Assembly (NCBI RefSeq): GCF_030151085.1
Contig: NZ_JASLER010000048.1
Location: 1-49,116, forward strand
DNA from: Bacteroides sp.
Lineage (GTDB): Bacteria; Bacteroidota; Bacteroidia; Bacteroidales; Bacteroidaceae
Direction of reading: 5' to 3'
Length of the DNA: 49,116 bases
The position numbers and the translations under genes are program-made. The first letter of the stretch is position 1. Each line of letters opens with the position of its first letter. Shown here piece after piece: positions 40,221-48,747 of this stretch. Below the pieces are notes generated by a model. The model did not search any database. It was not told where the DNA came from and saw only the letters and a program-made list of their open reading frames with translations.

Positions 40221-41125
40221 GTGGAGAAACAAAAAAGTCAAATCTGCAAGCTTCGTTAAAATCCTCGGATACGGAAGAGTGGATTGACCTGTTGTTCTAT
40301 CGCCCTATCGGTTACCGTTGGGCGATTTTATTTGAGAAACTGGGAGTGACGCCGAATGCAATTACTATTGTATCCATCTTTTTAGGAGTCGCATCGGGTT
40401 TTCTTTTTTATTATAACAATTTACTTCTTAATTTAATAGGAATGTGTTTGCTTATCTGGGCAAACATGTACGATAGTGCCGATGGGCAGCTGGCCCGTAT
40501 GACCGGACAGAAGTCTGAGTTGGGACGTATTCTTGACGGAGTTTCCGGTGATTTGTGGTTCATATCGATTTATGCGGCGCTTTGTCTTCGAATGACTCCG
40601 GAGTGGGGCTGGTATATATGGTTATTGGCTGCTGTGGCAGGCTTTGCGCATAGCAAACAAGCTGCTATGGCCGACTATTACCGCAACATTCATCTGTTTT
40701 TCCTCAAGGGGAAATCAGGTAGTGAGTTTGACAATTCCAAACAGCAACGGGAACTATTTGCCTCTTTATCCTGGAAGAAAGATCTTATCCGTAAAACGTT
40801 CTTATGGTTTTATGGAAATTACACTGCTTCACAAGAGCAACTTTCGCCTGCTTTTCAGCGGTTCTTTAAAGCATTGACAACCACTTATGGTGAAGTATAT
40901 CCTCAGAGTATCAGTGACGAATTTCGTAAAGGCAGTTTGCCTCTGATGAAATATACAAATATACTTTCGTTCAATACGCGTGTCATTGCATTGTTTGTTT
41001 CATTAATATTCAACGTACCTTGGGCTTATTTTGTGTTTGAACTTACAGTGCTCAATATTTTATTGGTTTATATGATTTTCAAACACGAAGCGTTGAGTAG
41101 ATTTATGTACCGAAAACTTTCGTAA
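40217..41125 (+). CDS. CDP-alcohol phosphotransferase family membrane enzyme
   Basis: 302 residues. The family motif is present as D86-SA-D89-G-QL-A93-R94, eight residues, G103, then D107; the last Asp comes after four residues (D112) instead of three. Hydrophobic segments at about 46-66, 70-84, 112-140 and 253-292 fit an integral membrane enzyme. These enzymes swap CMP for an alcohol: either phosphatidylinositol-phosphate-type synthesis from CDP-diacylglycerol, or transfer of phosphoinositol from CDP-inositol to a lipid alcohol. The NTP-transferase in the same operon favours the second. An additional central soluble stretch (about 165-235) is unusual for the family. Confidence 0.85.
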   Translation: MSGETKKSNLQASLKSSDTEEWIDLLFYRPIGYRWAILFEKLGVTPNAITIVSIFLGVASGFLFYYNNLLLNLIGMCLLIWANMYDSADGQLARMTGQKSELGRILDGVSGDLWFISIYAALCLRMTPEWGWYIWLLAAVAGFAHSKQAAMADYYRNIHLFFLKGKSGSEFDNSKQQRELFASLSWKKDLIRKTFLWFYGNYTASQEQLSPAFQRFFKALTTTYGEVYPQSISDEFRKGSLPLMKYTNILSFNTRVIALFVSLIFNVPWAYFVFELTVLNILLVYMIFKHEALSRFMYRKLS

Positions 41126-41128
41126 TTT

Positions 41129-42148
41129 ATGAGTAGCAAGTTCAGGAATGTTTTTTTAGTATTCGGCATTGTAGCGGTGATTATTATGCTGTTTACTTTC
41201 GATGTGTCTTATGATGAGTTGTTGGGCAATTTGAAGCGTGCAGGTATATACTTGCCTCTGGTACTATTGCTATGGTTGGTAATTTATTGCATAAATACCC
41301 TTTCTTGGTATATCATCATAAAGAGTGGGGGGAAACTGGGTGGTTTGACTTTTGGCAAACTGTTCAAGTATACCATTTCTGGTTTTGCACTCAACTATGT
41401 TACTCCAGTCGGACTGATGGGGGGAGAGCCATATCGCATAATGGAGCTTACTCCTTATTTAGGGGTAGAGCGTTCCACTTCTTCCGTTATTCTGTATGTG
41501 ATGACACATATTTTCTCGCATTTTGTATTTTGGATGAGTGCAGTGGTTGTATACGTTCTCTTTTTTCCTGTAAACTGGGAGATGGGTATTATACTGGGGC
41601 TTATTACTATTTTTTGCATATTCTTGGGCACACTAATGGCGAAAGGATATAAACATGGAATGGCGGTGGCATGTATGCGTGTAGGAAGCAAAATACCTTT
41701 CCTGAAAAAGAAGGTTGTACGTTTTGCTGAGGTGAATAAAGAAAAATTAGAAAATATCGATCAGCAGATTGCTTTGCTTCACCAGCAGCGTAAAAGTACA
41801 TTTTATAGTGCGTTGACCCTCGAATTCACATCTCGCATTGTAAGTTGTGCCGAAGTATGGTTGATATTGAATGTGCTTACTACTGATGTGAGCTTCATCA
41901 ATTGCTTCCTCATTCTGGCTTTTTCTTCTTTGCTTGCAAATCTTTTATTCTTCTTGCCTATGCAGTTGGGTGGACGTGAAGGAGGTTTTGCTTTAGCTGT
42001 TGGCGGATTGGCCCTTTCGGGAGCCTATGGAGTATATACAGCTTTAATAACCCGCGTGCGCGAATTAGTATGGATTGTGATAGGGCTTGCTTTGATGAAG
42101 ATTGGCAATAAGAAAGCCGCCGCTAAAGTAAAGGATTTGGAGAAATAA
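41129..42148 (+). CDS. flippase-like membrane protein (LPG_synthase_TM / UPF0104)
   Basis: 339 residues with about eight hydrophobic segments. Hallmarks of the family: YTISGFALNYVTPVGLMGGE (81-100, followed by PYRI) and the C-terminal LPMQLGGREGGFALAV. Homologous regions occur in lysyl-phosphatidylglycerol synthases/flippases and in AglD-like proteins, where they are linked to moving or modifying lipid-linked head groups. In this operon it may translocate the finished inositol lipid; that is inference. Three bases after the CDP-alcohol enzyme. Confidence 0.82.
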   Translation: MSSKFRNVFLVFGIVAVIIMLFTFDVSYDELLGNLKRAGIYLPLVLLLWLVIYCINTLSWYIIIKSGGKLGGLTFGKLFKYTISGFALNYVTPVGLMGGEPYRIMELTPYLGVERSTSSVILYVMTHIFSHFVFWMSAVVVYVLFFPVNWEMGIILGLITIFCIFLGTLMAKGYKHGMAVACMRVGSKIPFLKKKVVRFAEVNKEKLENIDQQIALLHQQRKSTFYSALTLEFTSRIVSCAEVWLILNVLTTDVSFINCFLILAFSSLLANLLFFLPMQLGGREGGFALAVGGLALSGAYGVYTALITRVRELVWIVIGLALMKIGNKKAAAKVKDLEK

Positions 42149-42166
42149 CATTGCACTATAGAAAAA

Positions 42167-42877
42167 ATGATTAATAAAAGTAATATAAAAGCGGTTGCAT
42201 TTGATTTTGGAGGAACTTTAGACTCACCTTTCCTTCACTGGATGGATATTTATTTGTATCTATATACCACTAAATTGAATCTGCCGCTGACACGTGAAAA
42301 CTTTAGGGATTCTTACGTCTATGCCGAGCAAATGATGGAACGGTTGCAATTGGTGCAACCTTCGCATTCGCTGCAAGAGACTCAGAAATTTAAAACAGAC
42401 TTACAATTTTCTCATCTCATCGAGAAGGGGATATTAGCTGATACATCGGAAAATAGGAATGAACTTCCCTTGCAGGCGGCTCTTTTGTCTACCGAATACT
42501 CTTCCGAATATGTAGCAGCTTCACGCAGTGTACTTGCGGAATTGCAAAAAAAGTATGTTCTGTTGCTGGTGTCTAACTACTATGGTAATGTCAGCAAAAT
42601 AGCTGGTGATTTAGAAATTGCTTCGTATTTCAAATCAATTACCGATTCTACTATTGCCGGTGTACGTAAACCCAATCCTACTCTTTGGAGGCTGGCTATT
42701 GAGGGTGCAGGCTTCCGTCCTGAAGAAGTACTAATTGTTGGTGATTCGATGAAGAATGATATATTACCGGGTATCAGCTTGGGGTGTCAGGTGATACTGG
42801 GTTGCCCTGATTCAAAAGAAAAGCCGGTAGGAATAACTTACGTGACAGAGTTGCGGCAACTTTTGACATTGCTTTAA
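42167..42877 (+). CDS. HAD-family phosphatase
   Basis: 236 residues. HAD motif I is DFGGTLD at 13-19: the nucleophile Asp13 is present but the usual second Asp is Gly15, a variant common in some HAD hydrolases. Motif II is in LLLVSNYYG, motif III lysine in AGVRKPNPTLW, motif IV in LIVGDSMKNDILPG. As the last gene of the inositol operon it could remove the phosphate from an inositol-phosphate or phosphoinositol-phosphate lipid intermediate. Cap region about 20-110. Ends at a bidirectional terminator. Confidence 0.85.
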   Translation: MINKSNIKAVAFDFGGTLDSPFLHWMDIYLYLYTTKLNLPLTRENFRDSYVYAEQMMERLQLVQPSHSLQETQKFKTDLQFSHLIEKGILADTSENRNELPLQAALLSTEYSSEYVAASRSVLAELQKKYVLLLVSNYYGNVSKIAGDLEIASYFKSITDSTIAGVRKPNPTLWRLAIEGAGFRPEEVLIVGDSMKNDILPGISLGCQVILGCPDSKEKPVGITYVTELRQLLTLL

Positions 42878-42881
42878 AAAT

Positions 42882-42930
42882 AAAAGAGAGTGCATCTTTA
42901 CTGAAATGTTTGATGCACTCTCTTTTTTAT
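42882..42930. terminator. bidirectional terminator between the HAD gene and rng
   Basis: 15-bp perfect stem (42882-42896 with 42912-42926) flanked by A-run on the left and T-run on the right. Serves both converging genes; the rng stop codon abuts it. Confidence 0.88.
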
Positions 42931-44501
42931 TTGATTTCGATCTCTTCCTTCATATCAATCTCTTCCCCTTGCGGGTCGAAGAAGATATATTCCAGAAACG
43001 CGAGTTTCTGATCCGGAATAATCTTGATACCGAATCCGTACTTCATTTGCCATCTACGCTTCAAGGAGACAAATCCTTGGTTGATGTATGCGGCAATGTA
43101 CGGGTGGATATGTAACGAGAATTTCTTTACCTTCAATTTGTTGACCAGATAGTCAATTTTACTCTCTAAAGTATCTGTGAAGAGGATAGATGATTTAATG
43201 GTGCCTTTACCAAAGCAGGTGGGACAGGTTTCCAAAGTATTGACATCCATGGCCGGGCGTACGCGCTGGCGGGTAATCTGCATCAACCCGAATTTGCTGA
43301 GCGGCAGGATGTTGTGGCGTGCTCTGTCTTTCTGCATGTTTGCACACATACGTTCGTAAAGCTTTTGTCTGTTTTCGGCTTCATTCATATCAATGAAGTC
43401 TACTACAATGATACCACCCATATCTCTCAGTCTTAACTGGCGTGCCAGTTCGTCGGCTGCTCCCAGATTCACCTCTAGTGCGTTGCCTTCCTGCCCGTTG
43501 GCATTCTTGGTGCGGTTACCGCTGTTCACGTCTACTACGTGAAGCGCCTCAGTATGCTCAATAATCAGGTAGGCACCACTTTTGTATGAAATGGTTTTGC
43601 CGAATGACGATTTGATCTGTTTGGTGATACCAAAATTGTCATAGATGGGGAGTTGTCCTTTGTACAGTTTTACAATTCCTGCCCGTTCTGGGGCGATGAG
43701 AGTTACGTAATCCTTTATTTCGTGGAATACCGCTTCGTTATTCACGTGGATGTTTTCAAAAGAAGGATTGAACAAGTCGCGTAGTAATCCTACGGCGCGG
43801 CTGGTTTCTTCGTAAATCAGCGTCGGAAACTTGGTGGCTTTTTGTACCTTGGTAATGGCATCTTCCCAATGTTTCAATAAAACTTTAAGCTCTCCGTCAA
43901 GCTCAGCTACACGTTTTCCTTCGGCAACGGTACGGACGATAACACCGAAATTCTTCGGTTTGATGCTCATCAGCAATTGCTTGAGGCGTGCGCGCTCTTC
44001 GCTTGATTTAATTTTTTGTGAAACAGAAACCTTATCGTTAAAAGGGATGAGGACGAGATATCTTCCGGCAAAGGAAAGTTCGGAAGTCAGTCTGGGTCCC
44101 TTGGTAGAGATAGGCTCCTTGACAATTTGCACTATAACTTCTTGTCCGACTTTGAGTGCATTGGCAACAGTGCCGTCTTTTTCAAGGTCAGGAAGTATAG
44201 TTGCTTTTGTAATAGGGTTTAATTTCTTTTTGTCGCTTAAAGTTTGCTTTACGTATTTCTCTAATGAGTTAAATTGAGGACCTAAGTCCAGGTAATGAAG
44301 GAAAGCATCTTTCTCGTAACCTACATCCACGAAGCAGGCATTCAGGCCGGGCATCAATTTCTTGACGCGTCCTAAATACATATTGCCCACTGAAAAGGAG
44401 ATATTTCTTCCTTCGCTTTGAAGTTCCACCAGGCTCTTATCTTCGAGCAATGCGATGGAAACCTCTTTGGGCTGTACATCTACAACGAGTTCGCTTGTCA
44501 C
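42927..44501 (-). CDS. rng: ribonuclease E/G family protein
   Basis: 524 residues, the RNase G size (no long C-terminal scaffold). Single-strand endoribonuclease for rRNA maturation and mRNA decay. S1-type RNA-binding domain about 38-125 (GNMYLGRVKKLMPGLNACFV). Catalytic magnesium ligands D324 (HVVDVNSG) and D368 (IVVDFIDM). Zinc-link cysteines C426 and C429 (CPTCFGKG). Upstream lie the 30-residue basic protein and HU on the same strand, a common Bacteroides arrangement. Confidence 0.95.
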   Translation of the reverse strand: MTSELVVDVQPKEVSIALLEDKSLVELQSEGRNISFSVGNMYLGRVKKLMPGLNACFVDVGYEKDAFLHYLDLGPQFNSLEKYVKQTLSDKKKLNPITKATILPDLEKDGTVANALKVGQEVIVQIVKEPISTKGPRLTSELSFAGRYLVLIPFNDKVSVSQKIKSSEERARLKQLLMSIKPKNFGVIVRTVAEGKRVAELDGELKVLLKHWEDAITKVQKATKFPTLIYEETSRAVGLLRDLFNPSFENIHVNNEAVFHEIKDYVTLIAPERAGIVKLYKGQLPIYDNFGITKQIKSSFGKTISYKSGAYLIIEHTEALHVVDVNSGNRTKNANGQEGNALEVNLGAADELARQLRLRDMGGIIVVDFIDMNEAENRQKLYERMCANMQKDRARHNILPLSKFGLMQITRQRVRPAMDVNTLETCPTCFGKGTIKSSILFTDTLESKIDYLVNKLKVKKFSLHIHPYIAAYINQGFVSLKRRWQMKYGFGIKIIPDQKLAFLEYIFFDPQGEEIDMKEEIEIK

Positions 44502-44546
44502 AATTATTAGCTTTTAATTTTTAATTATTCAATTGGGTACTTAAAC

Positions 44547-44591
44547 AAAGAACAAACTCGCGAGACATTTTGCTTCACAAGTTTGTTCTTT
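44547..44591 (-). terminator. hairpin between the small basic protein gene and rng
   Basis: 12-bp perfect stem AAAGAACAAACT / AGTTTGTTCTTT with a 21-base loop; T-rich on the minus-strand exit. Probably separates hup/small-protein transcripts from rng. Confidence 0.65.
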
Positions 44592-44614
44592 ATTTTGTCC
44601 TTCAGACTAAAAAA

Positions 44615-44707
44615 TTACTTTTTGCTTTTATGTCTGTTCTTTCTTAGTCTCTTTTTACGCTTGTGCGTAGACATTTTATGTCTTTTTTTCTTCTTTCCGC
44701 TTGGCAT
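44615..44707 (-). CDS. 30-residue AURKAIP1/COX24-type basic protein
   Basis: 30 codons plus stop on the minus strand: begins MPSGKKKKRHKMSTHKRKKR and ends LRKNRHKSKK. More than half of the residues are Lys, Arg or His. The core KKRHKMSTHKRKKRLRKNR is the AURKAIP1/COX24 signature, which in mitochondria is small-subunit ribosomal protein mS38; tiny bacterial relatives are thought to bind the ribosome. Lies between HU and rng, 34 bases downstream of hup. Too short for ordinary gene callers; the conserved motif and position make it convincing. Confidence 0.85.
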   Translation of the reverse strand: MPSGKKKKRHKMSTHKRKKRLRKNRHKSKK

Positions 44708-44741
44708 AGCTTCTAATTTTATGGGTTAATACTATTGTTTA

Positions 44742-45017
44742 TTATTTCTTCACTGAGATGGTGAATGTTTTAGCAGGCTTGAAAGCCGGAATGTTATGTT
44801 CCGGAATAATAATTGTAGTGTTCTTGGAGATGTTACGAGCTGTTTTCTGAGCTCTCTTCTTCACTACAAAACTGCCAAATCCACGAAGATAAACATTTTC
44901 ATCTTTAGATAAAGATGCTTTCACTGCGTCCATGAATGCTTCAACGGTTGTAAGTACTGTGACTTTGTCAATTCCGGTGTTCTTTGTAATCTCGTTTACA
45001 ATATCAGCTTTAGTCAT
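44742..45017 (-). CDS. hup: HU-family DNA-binding protein
   Basis: 91 residues, standard HU length. Dimeric nucleoid protein that bends DNA. N-terminal helices MTKADIVNEITKNTGIDKV; RGFGSFVVKKRAQKTARN in the middle; the beta-arm tip reads NTTIIIPEHNIPAFKPAK, where IPxxxxPxFKP is the conserved DNA-intercalating proline region. Promoter box at 45069-45076; divergent from mutY. Confidence 0.95.
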   Translation of the reverse strand: MTKADIVNEITKNTGIDKVTVLTTVEAFMDAVKASLSKDENVYLRGFGSFVVKKRAQKTARNISKNTTIIIPEHNIPAFKPAKTFTISVKK

Positions 45018-45068
45018 TTTTCTTTAAAAAAAATATTATTACTATAGTTTTCCTAATTTTTTGGACTG

Positions 45069-45076
45069 CAAATATA
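45069..45076 (-). promoter_or_regulatory. -7 promoter box of hup
   Basis: The minus strand reads TATATTTG (TAnnTTTG), 51 bases before the ATG at 45017. Confidence 0.55.
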
Positions 45077-45161
45077 TAGCTTTTTGGCGGCTCTAAAAAA
45101 TATATTCCAGACATTTTTCTAAAAAAGTCTGATGATTAAGTTTTGTTAGATTGAAAAGCAG

Positions 45162-45169
45162 TACTTTTG
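45162..45169 (+). promoter_or_regulatory. -7 promoter box of mutY
   Basis: TACTTTTG matches TAnnTTTG only 7 bases before the ATG at 45177. The transcript would be nearly leaderless if this box is used. A TTG at 45143-45145 is 16 bases upstream. Confidence 0.45.
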
Positions 45170-45176
45170 TTCTGAA

Positions 45177-46220
45177 ATGAATATACTGACTGAGGCTTTA
45201 CTGGATTGGTATGCCGGCAATAAGCGCGAGCTACCGTGGAGGGAAACTAAGGACCCTTATGTGATATGGATATCCGAAATTATCTTGCAGCAGACCAGGG
45301 TAGTGCAAGGATATGAATATTTTCTTCGATTTGTGCGTCGTTTTCCTGATGTAGAGACGCTGGCTTCGGCTTCAGAAGATGAAGTGATGAAGTATTGGCA
45401 AGGTTTAGGATACTATTCACGTGCACGTAATCTGCATGCTGCAGCGAGGAGTATGAATGGTGTATTTCCTGTAACCTATAATGAGGTACGCGCGTTGAAA
45501 GGCGTAGGTGATTATACGGCTGCTGCCATTTGTTCCTTTGCTTATAACATGCCTTATGCGGTTGTAGATGGAAATGTATATCGGGTGCTTGCTCGTTATT
45601 ACGGCATCGATACCCCGATAGATTCTACCGAAGGAAAGAAAATTTTTGCGGCTTTGGCGGAAGAAATGCTGGATAAATCCCATCCGGCTGATTATAATCA
45701 GGCTATAATGGATTTTGGTGCTATTCAATGTACACCGCAAACTCCGAATTGTTTGTTTTGTCCTTTGTCGGATAGTTGTTCTGCATTAGCAAAAGGCAAA
45801 GTTATGCAATTACCGGTGAAACAGCATAAGACGAAAACAACCAACCGTTACTTTAATTATATTTATGTACGTATGGGCGCGTATACATTAATACATAAGA
45901 GGACTGAAAATGATATTTGGAAGAACCTGTTTGAATTACCATTGATTGAAACGGAGAAAGATTTATCTGAAGAAGAATTTCTTTCGTGTCAGCAGTTGCA
46001 TAGACTTTTTATGGAAGTAGGAGGGGAGTTGGTGGTGCGTTCGGTTCTTCGGAATGTAAAACATGTCTTGTCTCACCGGGTTATTTATACTAACTTTTAT
46101 GAAGTGGAATTACCCGAAGGAACATCTTCATTTTCAGGCTACCAGAAGATTCGAATAGAAGATTTGGATCAATATGCCGTACCTCGGTTGATACATGCTT
46201 TCTTGGAGAAATATGTATAA
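45177..46220 (+). CDS. mutY: A/G-specific adenine glycosylase
   Basis: 347 residues. Removes adenine mispaired with 8-oxoguanine. Catalytic Glu34 in ISEIILQQTRV, helix-hairpin-helix LKGVGDYTAAAI (about 107-118), Asp131 in VVDGNVYRVLAR, and the [4Fe-4S] cysteines C185, C192, C195 and C201 in the canonical x6-x2-x5 spacing. The C-terminal part (about 215-347) is the NUDIX-like 8-oxoG-recognition domain. mutY-ssb-gldE is a conserved Bacteroidetes order. Confidence 0.96.
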   Translation: MNILTEALLDWYAGNKRELPWRETKDPYVIWISEIILQQTRVVQGYEYFLRFVRRFPDVETLASASEDEVMKYWQGLGYYSRARNLHAAARSMNGVFPVTYNEVRALKGVGDYTAAAICSFAYNMPYAVVDGNVYRVLARYYGIDTPIDSTEGKKIFAALAEEMLDKSHPADYNQAIMDFGAIQCTPQTPNCLFCPLSDSCSALAKGKVMQLPVKQHKTKTTNRYFNYIYVRMGAYTLIHKRTENDIWKNLFELPLIETEKDLSEEEFLSCQQLHRLFMEVGGELVVRSVLRNVKHVLSHRVIYTNFYEVELPEGTSSFSGYQKIRIEDLDQYAVPRLIHAFLEKYV

Positions 46221-46235
46221 AATTTGTTTGTATTC

Positions 46236-46266
46236 TTGCATTGTGTGAATATTCTCGTTAATTTTG
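46236..46266 (+). promoter_or_regulatory. promoter of ssb
   Basis: TTG (46236-46238), 20 bases, TAATTTTG (46259-46266). Ideal Bacteroides promoter 25 bases before the ssb ATG, so ssb need not depend on mutY transcription. Confidence 0.75.
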
Positions 46267-46291
46267 GCAGCAAATTAAAATTTAGAAGCTT

Positions 46292-46762
46292 ATGTCAGTA
46301 AATAAAGTGATATTGTTAGGAAATGTCGGCAGAGACCCAGAAGTGAGATATCTCGATAGTGGCGTTGCAGTGGCTACTTTTTCTTTGGCTACATCCGACC
46401 GCGCTTATACATTGGCAAATGGTACGCAGGTACCCGAGCGTACGGAGTGGCATAATCTTGTTCTTTGGCGTGGACTGGCAGAAACAGCTGAAAAATTTGT
46501 GCATAAAGGAGATAAACTTTATATTGAGGGTAAAATCCGTACCCGCTCTTATGACGATCAGGCAGGAATTAAACGTAATGTTACGGAAATTTTTGTGGAT
46601 GTTATGGAAATGCTGTCGCCGAAAGGTACTGCTACGCCGGGAAATACTCCTTTTGCTCCTCAGACCGGAACACCCGGACAGCCAGCTGCTCCTACACAGC
46701 AACCGACACAACCACAGAATAATCCAGTGCAAAATAATCCTGCGGACGATTTGCCGTTCTAA
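46292..46762 (+). CDS. ssb: single-stranded DNA-binding protein
   Basis: 156 residues. OB fold 1 to about 108 (MSVNKVILLGNVGRDPEVRY; EWHNLVLW; GDKLYIEGKIRTRSYDDQ). The tail is a Pro/Gln/Thr-rich linker ending in DDLPF, the acidic tip that recruits replication and repair proteins. 23 bases before gldE. Confidence 0.96.
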   Translation: MSVNKVILLGNVGRDPEVRYLDSGVAVATFSLATSDRAYTLANGTQVPERTEWHNLVLWRGLAETAEKFVHKGDKLYIEGKIRTRSYDDQAGIKRNVTEIFVDVMEMLSPKGTATPGNTPFAPQTGTPGQPAAPTQQPTQPQNNPVQNNPADDLPF

Positions 46763-46785
46763 TTGTTTAACTAAAACCAAAATCT

Positions 46786-48138
46786 TTGGACCCAGACGCT
46801 TATTTATGCCAGTTGGCAGATGTTTTTAACGGAATTTCCGTACATACTCCTTCTATTTCAGCTATCGTATCAATTGTATTGGCAGGATTGCTTCTGCTTG
46901 TTTCCGGCTTTGCTTCGGCTTCTGAAATAGCTTTTTTCTCGCTTTCGCCATCCGACTTAAACTCTATTGCAGAGAAGAAACATCCTTCGGATGAGAAAAT
47001 CAGTAATTTACTGGAAAACACAGAACGATTGCTAGCTACGATTTTGATTACCAATAACTTTGTGAATGTAACCATTATCATGCTCTGCAATTTCTTTTTT
47101 ATGAATGTGTTCCAGTTTCATTCGCAAATAGCAGAGTTTGTTCTCTTGACGATAGCACTTACTTTCTTGTTATTGCTTTTTGGTGAAATAATGCCAAAGA
47201 TTTATTCTGCGCAGAAAACATTGACTTTTTGTCGTTTTGCAGCACCGGGCATTACCATGTTCCGTTCTGTTTTTTATCCGTTAGCTTCTTTACTAGTACG
47301 ATCTACTTCTTTCCTGAACAAGCATATTGCACGTAAAAATCATAATATTTCGGTAAACGAACTTTCGCATGCTCTTGAACTGACGGATAAAGCTGAACTT
47401 TCAGAAGAGAATAATATTCTGGAAGGAATCATTCGTTTTGGTGGCGAAACTGCGAAAGAGGTTATGACATCCCGTTTGGATGTAGTCGATTTGGATATTC
47501 GTACTCCGTTTAAGGAAGTGCTGAAATGTATTATAGAGAACGCTTATTCACGTATCCCGGTTTATGCAGATACACGTGATAATATTAAGGGAGTACTTTA
47601 TATAAAAGACTTATTGCCTCATTTGAATAAAGGAGATAATTTCCGATGGCAGTCGTTGATCCGGCCTGCATACTTTGTTCCGGAGACGAAAATGATAGAT
47701 GACTTGCTTCGTGACTTTCAAGCAAATAAGATTCATATTGCTATAGTTGTGGATGAGTTCGGAGGTACTTCGGGTATTGTAACTATGGAGGATATTATTG
47801 AAGAGATTGTAGGGGAAATCCATGATGAATATGATGACGAAGAGCGTACATACGTAGTCCTTAATGAACATACTTGGATATTCGAAGCCAAGACACAATT
47901 GACCGATTTCTACAAAATCACTAAGATATACGAGGAAACTTTCGATGCTGTAGCAGGAGATGCCGATACTTTGGCAGGTCTTCTTCTTGAATTGAAAGGC
48001 GAGTTCCCTGCACTTCACGAAAAAGTCACATACGACTGTTATGAATTTGAAGTCTTGGAGATGGATAATCGTCGCATTTTGAAAGTGAAGTTTAAGATTA
48101 ATGAACCTTCTACCAATGGCACTTCTCATTCAGCTTAA
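46786..48138 (+). CDS. gldE: gliding-motility-associated GldE, CNNM/CorC-type transporter
   Basis: 450 residues from a TTG start; no ATG precedes the first membrane segment. DUF21 membrane domain about 25-200 (four hydrophobic segments, with SGFASASEIAFFSLSP and LLFGEIMPKIYSA), tandem CBS domains about 220-345 (VMTSRLDVVDLD; AIVVDEFGGTSGIVTMEDI), and a CorC_HlyC domain about 355-440. In Flavobacterium GldE is needed for gliding; in non-gliding Bacteroides the orthologue presumably has an ion-transport or envelope role. Here gldD is not the next gene; a phosphopantetheinyl transferase is. Confidence 0.9.
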   Translation: MDPDAYLCQLADVFNGISVHTPSISAIVSIVLAGLLLLVSGFASASEIAFFSLSPSDLNSIAEKKHPSDEKISNLLENTERLLATILITNNFVNVTIIMLCNFFFMNVFQFHSQIAEFVLLTIALTFLLLLFGEIMPKIYSAQKTLTFCRFAAPGITMFRSVFYPLASLLVRSTSFLNKHIARKNHNISVNELSHALELTDKAELSEENNILEGIIRFGGETAKEVMTSRLDVVDLDIRTPFKEVLKCIIENAYSRIPVYADTRDNIKGVLYIKDLLPHLNKGDNFRWQSLIRPAYFVPETKMIDDLLRDFQANKIHIAIVVDEFGGTSGIVTMEDIIEEIVGEIHDEYDDEERTYVVLNEHTWIFEAKTQLTDFYKITKIYEETFDAVAGDADTLAGLLLELKGEFPALHEKVTYDCYEFEVLEMDNRRILKVKFKINEPSTNGTSHSA

Positions 48139-48742
48139 AGAAGATTCCTGGACATTAGGTGTTTGGCGGATGGAGGAATCGCTTGCGGCTTTACAGGATG
48201 AGTTATCAAATACCACCTTGTTTGAAGAGGCAGTTAGGCGATTCACGTCTTTACACCGTCAATTGGAGTGGTTGTCAGTACGTGTATTACTCTATCATTT
48301 GCTCCATGAACAAAAAGAAATAGGCTATTTGCCTTCCGGTAAACCATATCTGGTGGATGGTTCTTTCCACCTTAGTATTTCACATACCAAAGGATATGTA
48401 GCGGTACTTCTTGGAACAACTCCGGTAGGTGTTGATATTGAGCAGTATGGACAACGGGTACATAAAGTTGCTCATAAATATATGCGAGAAGATGAAACTG
48501 TACATCCCTATCAGGGGGATGATACTTGGAGTCTTCTATTGCATTGGTCGGCTAAGGAGGTTATGTTCAAGTGTATGGATATAGCAGAAGTCGATTTTAG
48601 GAAACATTTGTATATAGAACCTTTTGTCCCGCAGGAACAGGGTGTCTTTAATGCCTACGAATACAGGACGGAGCTGCAACAATACTTTAAAATAGATTAT
48701 TTGCTCCATCCTGATTTCGTTTTAACTTGGCATGTTGATTAG
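48116..48742 (+). CDS. 4'-phosphopantetheinyl transferase, Sfp type
   Basis: 208 residues from the ATG at 48116; an in-frame ATG at 48101 is also possible. Either start overlaps the gldE end (23 or 38 bases), so the genes are coupled. Transfers phosphopantetheine from CoA to carrier proteins. Magnesium and catalytic residues are seen in VGVDIEQ (D107, E109) and HWSAKEVMFK (E148, K152), and the SISHTKGYVAVLL strand is typical. Size suits the Sfp/AcpT class rather than the trimeric AcpS. No carrier-protein or NRPS/PKS gene is nearby. Confidence 0.9.
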   Translation: MALLIQLKEDSWTLGVWRMEESLAALQDELSNTTLFEEAVRRFTSLHRQLEWLSVRVLLYHLLHEQKEIGYLPSGKPYLVDGSFHLSISHTKGYVAVLLGTTPVGVDIEQYGQRVHKVAHKYMREDETVHPYQGDDTWSLLLHWSAKEVMFKCMDIAEVDFRKHLYIEPFVPQEQGVFNAYEYRTELQQYFKIDYLLHPDFVLTWHVD

Positions 48743-48747
48743 TTTTT

